This document shows positions 7,224-14,227 of a stretch of DNA of 37,984 bases, one piece after another. Source of the DNA: an uncultured Brevinema sp. (lineage in GTDB: Bacteria; Spirochaetota; Brevinematia; Brevinematales; Brevinemataceae); the NCBI GenBank assembly GCA_947038195.1, contig CAMQVI010000011.1, positions 1 to 37,984 on the forward strand, given 5' to 3'. How positions within the stretch are numbered: position 1 is the first letter of the stretch; every line of letters starts with the position of its first letter. The notes beneath the pieces were generated by a model, which saw only the letters and a list, made by a program, of their open reading frames with translations, was not told the origin of the DNA and searched no databases. The translations under genes and the position numbers were made by a program.

Positions 7224-8000
7224 ATGAATAATTTTATAGAACTCTCCAAAGAAAACATTACTCAAGAACATATTTGTTGTGCTATTTCTGATAAAAAAAG
7301 TATTGAAGGTTATGAGCTTAAAAAAAAGTGGCTTTCTCAAGAATTTGATCAAGGCTTAGTATTTCATAGACTCAATGAAAGAGCCAAGGTATTTATAGAG
7401 TATGGGCCTAGTGAAAAAGCATGGGCTCCTATAGACGCCAATAATTATTTACTTATACAGTGCTTTTGGGTTGCTGGTTCTTATACGGGTAAAGGACACG
7501 CAAAAAAACTATTATCCTTCGCTCTTGAAGACGCTCAAAAACAAAATAAAGACGGTGTACTGATTATTACAGGAATTAAAAAATTTCATTTTCTTAGTGA
7601 TAGAAAATGGTTTCTAAAACAAGGTTTTGAAGAAGTGGCTACCACAGAGTCTGGATTTTGTCTCTTGGCGTATAAAGATACTAAAGATACTGAAAATCCA
7701 AATCCCTCATTTAAAAAACAAATCCTTTCAGGAGAATGCGATCAAAAAACAGGATTAACAGCCTATTACTCCAATCGTTGCCCTTATCCTAATTACTATG
7801 TCAATATTCTTTTAAAAGAGCTTGCCGATAAAAAAAATATCCCTTTAAAAATAGTAGAACTTAAAACAAGAGAAGATGCGCAAAATTCCTATGCCCCTTC
7901 CAGTATTTTCAGTTTATTTTATCAAGGAAAATTTATCACCACAGACCTCAGTATCTGTACCCCATCTAAGTTTGATAAATTTTTAGATAAGCTTTCTTAG
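7224..8000 (+). CDS. GNAT acetyltransferase with C-terminal YoaP domain
   Basis: A 258-residue two-domain protein. Residues about 1-150 form a GNAT acetyltransferase fold: WVAGSYTGKGHAKKLL is the acetyl-CoA loop region (QxxGxG/A pattern, here YTGKGHA), and FLSDRKWFLKQGFEEV is the usual late strand-helix. Residues about 170-258 match the YoaP domain, with TAYYSNRCPYPNYY near its start, found behind GNAT domains in Bacillus YoaP and relatives. The substrate is unknown. The ATG at 7224 was chosen because AAAGGG lies 7 nt upstream; an in-frame TTG at 7197 would fall inside the pepT terminator. No clear promoter of its own was seen. Confidence 0.8.
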   Translation: MNNFIELSKENITQEHICCAISDKKSIEGYELKKKWLSQEFDQGLVFHRLNERAKVFIEYGPSEKAWAPIDANNYLLIQCFWVAGSYTGKGHAKKLLSFALEDAQKQNKDGVLIITGIKKFHFLSDRKWFLKQGFEEVATTESGFCLLAYKDTKDTENPNPSFKKQILSGECDQKTGLTAYYSNRCPYPNYYVNILLKELADKKNIPLKIVELKTREDAQNSYAPSSIFSLFYQGKFITTDLSICTPSKFDKFLDKLS

Positions 8001-8019
8001 GAGTGCTCCTATACTTAGA

Positions 8020-8049
8020 TTGACAATAGAGCTCAATATATATTATAAT
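8020..8049 (+). promoter_or_regulatory. Promoter of the ABC-F gene
   Basis: TTGACA (8020-8025), 18-bp spacer, TATAAT (8044-8049); start near 8056. This leaves a leader of about 127 nt before the ATG at 8183. Confidence 0.65.
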
Positions 8050-8134
8050 AATTAATCTATTATCTAAATAAATCATAAATTTCACTACCCTCTTGATTTA
8101 CCTATTTCACATTTTTATGCGTAGATTTTAAATA

Positions 8135-8166
8135 AAAAGTAGTATGCTTAGAGTATGCTACTTTTA
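8135..8166 (+). promoter_or_regulatory. Leader hairpin ahead of the ABC-F gene
   Basis: AAAAGTAG and CTACTTTT form an 8-bp stem that continues imperfectly inward (about 14 positions with two mismatches) and is followed by a short T run, just 4-5 nt before the ribosome site AAGGA (8170-8174). It could act as an attenuator or mask the ribosome site; neither is shown. Confidence 0.4.
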
Positions 8167-8182
8167 TACAAGGACAACCAAC

Positions 8183-10006
8183 ATGATTCAAATAGCCAAT
8201 CTCAATAAAGGCTACGCTCATCAAAATATTCTTTCTAACGTGTCATTCACTATTCATAAAGGAGAAAAACTAGGTCTTGTAGGACGTAATGGTCATGGTA
8301 AAACCACCCTATTCCGTATGCTTGCTGGTTTAGAAACTCCCGATACAGGCACCGTACAATTTCCCAAAGGCTACAAAATCGCCTATCTTAAGCAAGAAAT
8401 GAACTTTAAGCATAAAACCGTTTTAGATGAGGTTTTATCAGCTCTTCCTAAAGACGATGTTAAAGAAGCTTGGAAAGCCGAGAAAATACTATTTGGCTTA
8501 GATTTTACAGCAGATATGGTAGCAGATTCCCCCAATATCCTCTCTGGTGGTTGGATGAATAGGGTAAATCTTGCTAAAGTGTTGATTAGTGATGCTGATA
8601 TGCTCCTCTTAGACGAGCCCACGAACCACCTTGATATTATTACCATACATTGGCTCACTAAATTTCTCCAAGAATGGCGGAAAGAATTAATACTCATTAC
8701 GCACGATAGGAACTTTATGGATTTAGTCGTAAACCATACTATGGCTATTCACAGAAGACAGATTCGAAAAATCTTTGGGACTACCCAAAAAATCTACGAT
8801 CAAATTGTCCAAGAAGAAGAAATTCACGAAAAAACCCGTATCAATGACGAAAAAGAAAAAGCCCGCATAGGAGATTTTATCCGTAAATTTCGTGCGAAAG
8901 CTCGTTTAGCAGGGATGGTACAATCCCGTATCAAGTCCCTAGAGAAAAAAGATAATAGAGCTAAATTAGAGAATATAGAAGATTTGGACTTCCAATTCAA
9001 CTTCAAAGGCTTTGACACGAGGAACATGTTTACCGTCGATAATCTTAGTTTTGGCTATGAAAAAGATAATATTCTTATTAATAACTTAGATTTTGAAGTA
9101 TCTAAGGGAGATAAGATTGCTATTATAGGGAAAAACGGAAAAGGGAAATCTACCCTCCTCCGTCTCCTTTGTCAACAGCTCACCCCCACAGAAGGGGATA
9201 TAAAAATGCACCCTCAGCTCATTCCTGGTTATTATGGACAGGTCGCAGAACAAGAGCTCAATGGCATGCATACTGTTGAAGAAGAGATTGCTAGTGTCCT
9301 CCCTAGTGGTAATAGAGGACAAGCGAGAAGTATCGCTGGGGCAATGCTTTTTGAAGGGCACATGGCGCTTAAAAAATGTGATGTCCTATCAGGAGGAGAA
9401 AAAGCTCGTGTTCTTCTCGGTAAACTTATCGCTACCCCTACCCACTGTCTCTTTTTAGATGAGCCTTCTAACCATCTCGATATGCAAAGTGTCGACTCCC
9501 TCATTGAGGCTTTAGACTATTTTGACGGAGCTGTTGTATTTGTTACTCACAACGAAATGGTACTTCATGCCCTAGCCACTAAATTAATCGTTTTTGACGG
9601 AGCCCAGCCCTTTGTTTTTTCTGGTACTTATCAAGAATTTTTAGAAGATAAAGGTTTCATGGAAGAAGAGCCTACAAGACCTAAAAAAGAAAAGCCCACC
9701 AACAAACTAAGTAAAGAAGAAAAAAAAGAGCTACAAAAACAAAAAAACGCTTTCCAATCTTCCCTAAAACCCCTAAAAGATGAAATAGAAAAACTAGAAG
9801 AAAAAATCCAAGTCGAAGAAGATAGAGTCAAAGACATACAAACCCTCCTGGTAGAAGCTTCGGCTAATAGTGAAGGTGCTAAAATCGCCTCTCTCAGTAA
9901 AGAATTAAACGCTCTCAATATCACTATAGAAGAGGATTTTGAGCTTTTCACTGTAAAGCATGAAGAGCTCAGTGAAAAAATGGCAAGTAGCCCTTTTAAT
10001 AACTAA
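8183..10006 (+). CDS. ABC-F family ATPase (ribosome-associated translation factor type)
   Basis: A 607-residue protein with two ATP-binding cassettes and no membrane segments, the layout of ABC-F proteins, which bind the ribosomal E site. Cassette 1: Walker A GRNGHGKT (34-41), signature LSGGW (120-124), Walker B LLLDEPTNHLD (141-151). Cassette 2: GKNGKGKST, LSGGEKARVLLGKL and LFLDEPSNHLD. Between them lies the charged interdomain linker with many Lys/Arg (about residues 215-275), and the C-terminus (about 495-600) is a long Lys/Glu coiled coil as in Uup/YheS-like members. Whether it is a housekeeping factor or gives antibiotic protection cannot be read from sequence. The ATG at 8183 is preferred over 8144 because AAGGA precedes it and homology begins there. 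Confidence 0.9.
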   Translation: MIQIANLNKGYAHQNILSNVSFTIHKGEKLGLVGRNGHGKTTLFRMLAGLETPDTGTVQFPKGYKIAYLKQEMNFKHKTVLDEVLSALPKDDVKEAWKAEKILFGLDFTADMVADSPNILSGGWMNRVNLAKVLISDADMLLLDEPTNHLDIITIHWLTKFLQEWRKELILITHDRNFMDLVVNHTMAIHRRQIRKIFGTTQKIYDQIVQEEEIHEKTRINDEKEKARIGDFIRKFRAKARLAGMVQSRIKSLEKKDNRAKLENIEDLDFQFNFKGFDTRNMFTVDNLSFGYEKDNILINNLDFEVSKGDKIAIIGKNGKGKSTLLRLLCQQLTPTEGDIKMHPQLIPGYYGQVAEQELNGMHTVEEEIASVLPSGNRGQARSIAGAMLFEGHMALKKCDVLSGGEKARVLLGKLIATPTHCLFLDEPSNHLDMQSVDSLIEALDYFDGAVVFVTHNEMVLHALATKLIVFDGAQPFVFSGTYQEFLEDKGFMEEEPTRPKKEKPTNKLSKEEKKELQKQKNAFQSSLKPLKDEIEKLEEKIQVEEDRVKDIQTLLVEASANSEGAKIASLSKELNALNITIEEDFELFTVKHEELSEKMASSPFNN

Positions 10007-10052
10007 AATATTTATTACCCCATCCTGCTCATGTGCCTCATCTGAAAAGCTC

Positions 10053-10097
10053 TTGTCAAGGGTATACCCCAGCCCACTTGGGGTATACCCTTGACAA
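10053..10097. promoter_or_regulatory. 18-bp inverted repeat with two GGGTATACCC palindromes, upstream of the first barrel gene
   Basis: Arms TTGTCAAGGGTATACCCC (10053-10070) and GGGGTATACCCTTGACAA (10080-10097) are perfect and separated by 9 bp. Each arm holds the palindrome GGGTATACCC, with centres 21 bp apart (two helical turns), and the right arm includes the -35 TTGACA. There is no T run after it, so it looks like an operator rather than a terminator. The second gene copy lacks this element. Confidence 0.6.
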
Positions 10098-10119
10098 ACA
10101 ACATGGGATATGCTATTAT
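10091..10119 (+). promoter_or_regulatory. Promoter of the first barrel gene
   Basis: TTGACA (10091-10096), 17-bp spacer ending in TGC (extended -10), TATTAT (10114-10119). AGGAGT follows at 10136-10141. The same promoter is present in the duplicate. Confidence 0.75.
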
Positions 10120-10147
10120 GTTGTATATATATTCAGGAGTATCATTA

Positions 10148-10786
10148 ATGAAAAAAATATTATTACTAACACTATTATTAAGCAGTATATCAGGAGCTTT
10201 CGCTCAAGAAACCACAGCAAAACCCAAAAAAGGACCATTGGTAATGCCCCCTTATTTTGGTATCTTTACTAGAATTGAAGGTCAATCTTCTTTTGGTAAT
10301 AACTATAACACCATGTTATCCACATCAGGAATAGAGATATTTTTAGGTAAAAATAAACTCTATTTTTATGCACAGGTTTACTTTCAATATGATATAGGAC
10401 GAAATACTTATTATGTAGACGAAATCATCCCAACATCACCTTATGCTGTAGGGAATTTAATAGGAATGGGCGGATATCTTTTTGATAAGAGAGCTTCTAC
10501 AGGAACAGGCTGGTCTATGGTTATGAATGGTGGTGGTGGGATAAGAGTTTATTTCCCAGAAGCAGGACATAAAAATGATGGCTCTTTTGTAGGTACTTTT
10601 GAAAGTTTTGCTGGAGCTTTGGCCTTATTTACATCATTTACTCTTGAAATAAATACCTCTGTTCGTTACCACACAGCACAAAATTTTGGACTACAGTTTG
10701 GTGGTGTTATAGGAATGGATATGATTGCCCCCAGACGAGGAGACTTAGCAATACGTTATGGACTCAGCTTTGGAATGGTCTTCTAA
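10148..10786 (+). CDS. Outer-membrane beta-barrel-like protein, copy 1
   Basis: A 212-residue exported protein. Residues 1-19 are a signal peptide (cleavage expected at AFA|QE), then a short Lys-rich start and strands of alternating polarity, ending in SFGMVF. A terminal Phe after such a strand is the usual signal for outer-membrane barrel assembly. I do not recognise the family. It is the first copy of a tandem duplication: apart from about two signal-peptide bases, residues up to 86 and from about 171 on are encoded by DNA identical to copy 2, while residues 87-171 differ at many positions. The ATG was chosen because CAGGAGT precedes it at 7 nt; longer in-frame starts would read through the promoter. 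Confidence 0.75.
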   Translation: MKKILLLTLLLSSISGAFAQETTAKPKKGPLVMPPYFGIFTRIEGQSSFGNNYNTMLSTSGIEIFLGKNKLYFYAQVYFQYDIGRNTYYVDEIIPTSPYAVGNLIGMGGYLFDKRASTGTGWSMVMNGGGGIRVYFPEAGHKNDGSFVGTFESFAGALALFTSFTLEINTSVRYHTAQNFGLQFGGVIGMDMIAPRRGDLAIRYGLSFGMVF

Positions 10787-10806
10787 AAACAATAGCTTTT
10801 TAATAT

Positions 10807-10844
10807 AAAAAAAACCCTTCTATTATTTTATAGAAGGGTTTTTC
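10807..10844 (+). terminator. Terminator of the first barrel gene
   Basis: The hairpin AAACCCTTCTAT / ATAGAAGGGTTT is followed by a T run. An identical copy ends the second gene. Confidence 0.85.
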
Positions 10845-10879
10845 GATTTATAGCTATCCATAAGCTCAATAACTTTCAT

Positions 10880-10910
10880 AAATCCAAAGTCCTTAAAGGA
10901 CTTTGGATTT
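10880..10910. repeat. Inverted repeat upstream of the second barrel gene
   Basis: AAATCCAAAGTCC (10880-10892) pairs with GGACTTTGGATTT (10898-10910) around the 5-nt loop TTAAA. It ends 8 bp before the -35 of copy 2 and has no T run on the plus strand. It sits where copy 1 has the unrelated GGGTATACCC repeat. Its role is unknown. Confidence 0.6.
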
Positions 10911-10918
10911 GGTAGTGC

Positions 10919-10947
10919 TTGACAAACAACATGGGATATGCTATTAT
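10919..10947 (+). promoter_or_regulatory. Promoter of the second barrel gene
   Basis: TTGACA (10919-10924) and TATTAT (10942-10947), identical through the spacer to the promoter of copy 1, but with a different upstream inverted repeat. Confidence 0.75.
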
Positions 10948-10975
10948 GTTGTATATATATTCAGGAGTATTTTTA

Positions 10976-11617
10976 ATGAAAAAAATATTTTTACTAACAC
11001 TATTATTAAGCAGTATATCAGGAGCTTTCGCTCAAGAAACCACAGCAAAACCCAAAAAAGGACCATTGGTAATGCCCCCTTATTTTGGTATCTTTACTAG
11101 AATTGAAGGTCAATCTTCTTTTGGTAATAACTATAACACCATGTTATCCACATCAGGAATAGAGATATTTTTAGGTAAAAATAAACTCTATTTTTATGCA
11201 CAGGTTTACTTTCAATATGATATAGGACGAAATAATTCTTATATAGAAGAGCTTGTAACCACATCTCCCTTTGCTATAGGGAATTTAATAGGGATGGGGG
11301 GATATCTTTTTGATAAGAGATCTTCTCTAGGAACAGGCTGGTCTATGGTTATGAATGGTGGCGTAGGGATAAGAGCTTACCTCCCATCAGAAAACCAAGC
11401 AGCTATAGATCCTTCTTTTGGTGGCATGTTTGAAGGTTGGGCTAAGGCGATGTCCTTATTTACATCATTTACTGTTGAAATAAATGCCTCCGTTCGTTAC
11501 CACACAGCACAAAATTTTGGACTACAGTTTGGTGGTGTTATAGGAATGGATATGATTGCCCCCAGACGAGGAGACTTAGCAATACGTTATGGACTCAGCT
11601 TTGGAATGGTCTTCTAA
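10976..11617 (+). CDS. Outer-membrane beta-barrel-like protein, copy 2
   Basis: A 213-residue paralogue of the gene just upstream, with the same signal peptide (one Leu to Phe change), the same first 86 residues and the same C-terminal strand ending in Phe. The central part (about 87-172) differs: for example NNSYIEELVTTSPFAI against NTYYVDEIIPTSPYAV, and YLPSENQAAIDPSFGG against YFPEAGHKNDGSFVG. The most changed stretches are polar and Gly/Asn/Pro-rich, as expected of surface loops. Function is unknown; a porin-like or adhesion role is only a guess. The start was chosen from CAGGAGT 7 nt upstream. Confidence 0.75.
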   Translation: MKKIFLLTLLLSSISGAFAQETTAKPKKGPLVMPPYFGIFTRIEGQSSFGNNYNTMLSTSGIEIFLGKNKLYFYAQVYFQYDIGRNNSYIEELVTTSPFAIGNLIGMGGYLFDKRSSLGTGWSMVMNGGVGIRAYLPSENQAAIDPSFGGMFEGWAKAMSLFTSFTVEINASVRYHTAQNFGLQFGGVIGMDMIAPRRGDLAIRYGLSFGMVF

Positions 11618-11636
11618 AAACAATAGCTTTTTAATA

Positions 11637-11674
11637 TAAAAAAAACCCTTCTATTATTTTATAGAAGGGTTTTT
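11637..11674 (+). terminator. Terminator of the second barrel gene
   Basis: Duplicate of the 10807-10844 hairpin (CCCTTCTAT / ATAGAAGGG) with a T run after it. Confidence 0.85.
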
Positions 11675-11723
11675 CGATTTATAGCTATCCATAAGCTCAC
11701 TAAGATTCATAAAAATAAAGTAC

Positions 11724-12149
11724 TTATTTTATTTTCACAAGAGCTTTAAGGAGCCCATTCATCGCTTCTACACGTTTAGCTTCTGAAGGACTAGGAATAT
11801 CCTTAACTAAAAGACGTGTTTGAGCCCAAACTTTACCTTTAGCATCTTCATAAATAGCTATTCTAAGGGGGAGTTCATAAGCCCACATAGGATTAGCGTT
11901 CATTAACACTGTCCCTACAGCAGGATTTCCAAAGACAATAACGACAGCAGGTTTCATTTCAAGATTTACCTTTTTCGCTGCTTGCATGTGATCTATCTTA
12001 GCGAAAACCGTAAGCCCTTTAGCCTTTAAGGTAGTTTCTAGGGATTTCACAGCTTGTGTGACCGATAAAGAAAGCTCTTCTTTTACCATATCTTGAGCAA
12101 ATACAGGCACCGATAACAAAAATAACGATGCTAATAATATTTTTTTCAT
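11724..12149 (-). CDS. Exported DUF302-family protein
   Basis: A 141-residue protein with a signal peptide (cleavage near VFA|QD, residue 19) and a DUF302 domain: an N-terminal Thr/Lys-rich helix, HMQAAKKVNLEMKPAVVIVFGNPAVGTVLMNANPMWAYELPL-type core (key part FGNPAVGT near residues 75-82) and a helical end. The biochemical role of DUF302 is not established. The ATG at 12149 is preferred because GGAGAG precedes it and it starts the signal peptide; an in-frame start at 12197 lies inside the promoter. Divergent from the flagellar operon, with no functional link visible. Confidence 0.8.
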   Translation of the reverse strand: MKKILLASLFLLSVPVFAQDMVKEELSLSVTQAVKSLETTLKAKGLTVFAKIDHMQAAKKVNLEMKPAVVIVFGNPAVGTVLMNANPMWAYELPLRIAIYEDAKGKVWAQTRLLVKDIPSPSEAKRVEAMNGLLKALVKIK

Positions 12150-12167
12150 AGTACTCTCCTTTTTTAT

Positions 12168-12197
12168 AGTATAACACAAATAAAGACCCCTATACAA
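12168..12197 (-). promoter_or_regulatory. Promoter of the DUF302 gene
   Basis: On the minus strand TTGTAT (12197-12192), 18-bp spacer, TATACT (12173-12168), about 20 nt ahead of the ribosome-site-bearing leader. Found by eye. Confidence 0.55.
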
Positions 12198-12338
12198 GGT
12201 ATAATATTGATGAGCGCATAAATATTGATTGCTAGCTAATTACACTCCAAAGAATTAAAAAATCAATCATCGTCTATATTATAAGATTATTATCGATAAA
12301 AACCCCTATAATTTCCTTTGTGAATGACGAATCAAAAA

Positions 12339-12368
12339 TTAGATATAAAGAATAATATCATGTATACT
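12339..12368 (+). promoter_or_regulatory. Candidate promoter of the fliP-led motility operon
   Basis: TATACT (12363-12368) with a weak TTAGAT (12339-12344) 18 bp upstream, starting near 12375, about 20 nt before the fliP ATG. No good sigma-28 sequence was seen here. Moderate support only. Confidence 0.4.
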
Positions 12369-12394
12369 ATTATATGCTACCCCAAGGAACATTT

Positions 12395-13156
12395 ATGTTT
12401 AAAAACTTTCTAAAAACATTAGGATTTTCATCATTTTTTATCTTTATAGGAGTAGGTTTGACCTACGCCCAGCAATTAGCGATTCCTACTGTTAATTTTA
12501 ATATCGCTCAAGCTCAAACACCACAAGAAGTCTCCTTAGCCTTACAAGTGATTTTTCTCCTAACCATTATCTCTTTAGCGCCTTCTTTATTGATTCTGAT
12601 GACTTCTTTTGTTCGTATTTATATAGTACTTTCCTTTGTAGGACGTGGTGTCGGAACACAAAATCTTCCCCCCGTCCAAACCATAGCAGGACTATCCCTT
12701 TTTCTCACTTTATTTATTATGTTCCCTACCCTTCAACGCTCCTATGACGAAGGACTTCAGCCCTATTTTAGTGGAGAAATCCAACTAGCAGAAGGCTACG
12801 AAAAAGGCATGGCTCCTATTAGAGAGTTTATGTTTCAAGAAACTTCAGAACGTTATATATTTCGATTTATTCAATTATCTGGTATAGAAAGACCCCGTAA
12901 TCAAGCTGATGTTCCTACTTATATCCTCATCCCTGCTTTTGTACTTAACGAAATATCTCTTGCTTTTTATATGGGTGTTTTAATCATGATACCCTTTACG
13001 ATTATCGATATCGTGACAGCTGGTACCTTGATGTCTATGGGGATGATGATGGTACCCCCTGTAACAATATCCTTCCCCATTAAAATCTTATTATTTGTCT
13101 TAGCTGATGGTTGGGATCTTTTAATAGATAAATTAGTTCAAAGTTTCATGAGATAG
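12395..13156 (+). CDS. fliP: Flagellar export gate protein FliP
   Basis: A 253-residue inner-membrane protein of the flagellar type III export gate, which forms the FliP5-FliQ4-FliR1 pore. A signal peptide (about residues 1-25, ending TYAQQ) is typical of FliP. The family signature is clear: LLTIISLAPSLLILMTSFVRI in the first membrane pair (written here only in part), the loop VGTQNLPPVQTIAGLSLFLT, IPAFVLNEISLAFYMGVLIMIPF, and the Met-rich MSMGMMMVPPVTISFPIKILLF. The ATG at 12395 has AAGGA 6-7 nt upstream. No fliO precedes it; the neighbour is a divergent DUF302 gene. First gene of fliP-fliQ-fliR-flhB, spaced by 0-10 bp. Confidence 0.97.
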   Translation: MFKNFLKTLGFSSFFIFIGVGLTYAQQLAIPTVNFNIAQAQTPQEVSLALQVIFLLTIISLAPSLLILMTSFVRIYIVLSFVGRGVGTQNLPPVQTIAGLSLFLTLFIMFPTLQRSYDEGLQPYFSGEIQLAEGYEKGMAPIREFMFQETSERYIFRFIQLSGIERPRNQADVPTYILIPAFVLNEISLAFYMGVLIMIPFTIIDIVTAGTLMSMGMMMVPPVTISFPIKILLFVLADGWDLLIDKLVQSFMR

Positions 13157-13166
13157 GAGGCAATCT

Positions 13167-13436
13167 ATGACTCAAGGCCATATTCTCACCTTAATAAACC
13201 AAGCTATGATAGAAGTGCTCTATCTTAGTGTGCCTATCTTAGGTATTGCAATGATTTTAGGGCTTATTATCTCTATCTTCCAAGCGACTACCTCCCTACA
13301 AGAACAAACGCTTACCTTTGTCCCTAAATTCATTATTGTTACAATATTATTAGCAGTAGCTGCTCCTTTTTATAGTACTCGTATGTTAAATTATATTAAT
13401 TCTTTATTTTCTCTCATTGCTACGGCTCAATTATAG
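13167..13436 (+). CDS. fliQ: Flagellar export gate protein FliQ
   Basis: An 89-residue protein with two membrane helices, the standard length and layout of FliQ. Recognisable parts are the first helix with VLYLSVPILGIAMILGLIIS and the loop FQATTSLQEQTLTFVPK (about residues 38-54), which is strongly conserved. It packs around FliP in the export gate. An AGGAGG ribosome site lies between the fliP stop and its ATG, 10 bp apart. Confidence 0.97.
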   Translation: MTQGHILTLINQAMIEVLYLSVPILGIAMILGLIISIFQATTSLQEQTLTFVPKFIIVTILLAVAAPFYSTRMLNYINSLFSLIATAQL

Positions 13437-13444
13437 GATAAAAT

Positions 13445-14227
13445 ATGTATTTTGATTACTTCCAACAACACTTTCAAGTTTTCCTCACCGTTTTTGCTAG
13501 AGTCTTTGGTTTATTATTGGTACTCCCCGTCTTAGCCACGGGTATCCCTACAATGGCTAGAGCTGGCTTAGGGTTTTTTATTGCTCTTTTAAGTACCCCT
13601 ATGGTAGTAGCCCTCAATACAATTACATTCACTCCCAATATTGCTGAGTTTGGTATGCACGTTTTAAGTAGTCTTTTAGTAGGGCTTTCTATAGGCTTCA
13701 TTGTTCAGATTACCGTATCCGCTGTACATTTATCTAGTGCTATATTCTCCACGACTATGGGGCTTACCTTCAGTGAAAATGTCAACCCCCTAACCCAAGA
13801 TAATATTCCATCTCTCGGTAATTTAATATCTGTAATCGTGATGCTTCTTTTTATCCGTACCGAGTCCCACATTGTATTTATAGAAATTATCGTTAAATCA
13901 TTTCAAGATATTCCTATAATTGGAACTCAGGCTGTGACGAGTTTATTACCAGCTATGAAAGCATCATCTTCTATTTTATTTTCTCTAGCTTTTCGTGTTT
14001 CCTTGCCTATCATAGGGATTACTCTATTATTAGACATTGCAATGGGACTTATTGGGCGTGTTGCCCCTCAGTTTAATGTAATGGTTATGGGGTGGAATAT
14101 TAAGATATTTTTGGGATTTATGATGTTATGGCTTATACTCCCAGGTATTTTAGATTTTAGCACTATCGTATTCAAAGAACTACATGATTCTGTTTTATTA
14201 TTATTACGTTCTAGTAGAGGAGCATAG
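13445..14227 (+). CDS. fliR: Flagellar export gate protein FliR
   Basis: A 260-residue integral membrane protein with about six helices, full length for FliR, the single-copy subunit that closes the export gate and contacts FlhB. The N-terminal RVFGLLLVLPVL and the central GLSIGFIVQITVSAVHLSS match the family, as does the C-terminal VAPQFNVMVMGWNIKI (about 207-222). It starts 8 bp after fliQ with AGGAT upstream and its stop codon abuts the flhB ATG. Confidence 0.96.
   Translation: MYFDYFQQHFQVFLTVFARVFGLLLVLPVLATGIPTMARAGLGFFIALLSTPMVVALNTITFTPNIAEFGMHVLSSLLVGLSIGFIVQITVSAVHLSSAIFSTTMGLTFSENVNPLTQDNIPSLGNLISVIVMLLFIRTESHIVFIEIIVKSFQDIPIIGTQAVTSLLPAMKASSSILFSLAFRVSLPIIGITLLLDIAMGLIGRVAPQFNVMVMGWNIKIFLGFMMLWLILPGILDFSTIVFKELHDSVLLLLRSSRGA

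Larger units (their letters stand above)
10091..11699 (+). repeat. Tandem duplication of a whole transcription unit (two copies of about 780 bp)
   Basis: Copy 1 is 10091-10868 and copy 2 is 10919-11699. Each holds promoter, gene and terminator. The 5' block (to 10406 / 11234) and the 3' block (10661-10868 / 11492-11699) are identical or nearly so at the DNA level, including non-coding bases, whereas the centre (10407-10660 / 11235-11491) differs by many substitutions and 3 bp in length. This pattern suggests duplication followed by diversification of the middle or by gene conversion of the ends. Confidence 0.9.

Noticed and set aside
10053-10097. The 18-bp inverted repeat as a terminator for the ABC-F gene
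   Set aside because: No T run follows either side, and the right arm is the -35 of the next gene; operator-like use explains it better, although read-through control cannot be excluded.
10033-10272. Short open frame across the barrel-gene promoter, repeated at 10903-11100
   Set aside because: It is a different frame of the barrel genes, duplicated with them, and lacks an independent ribosome site.
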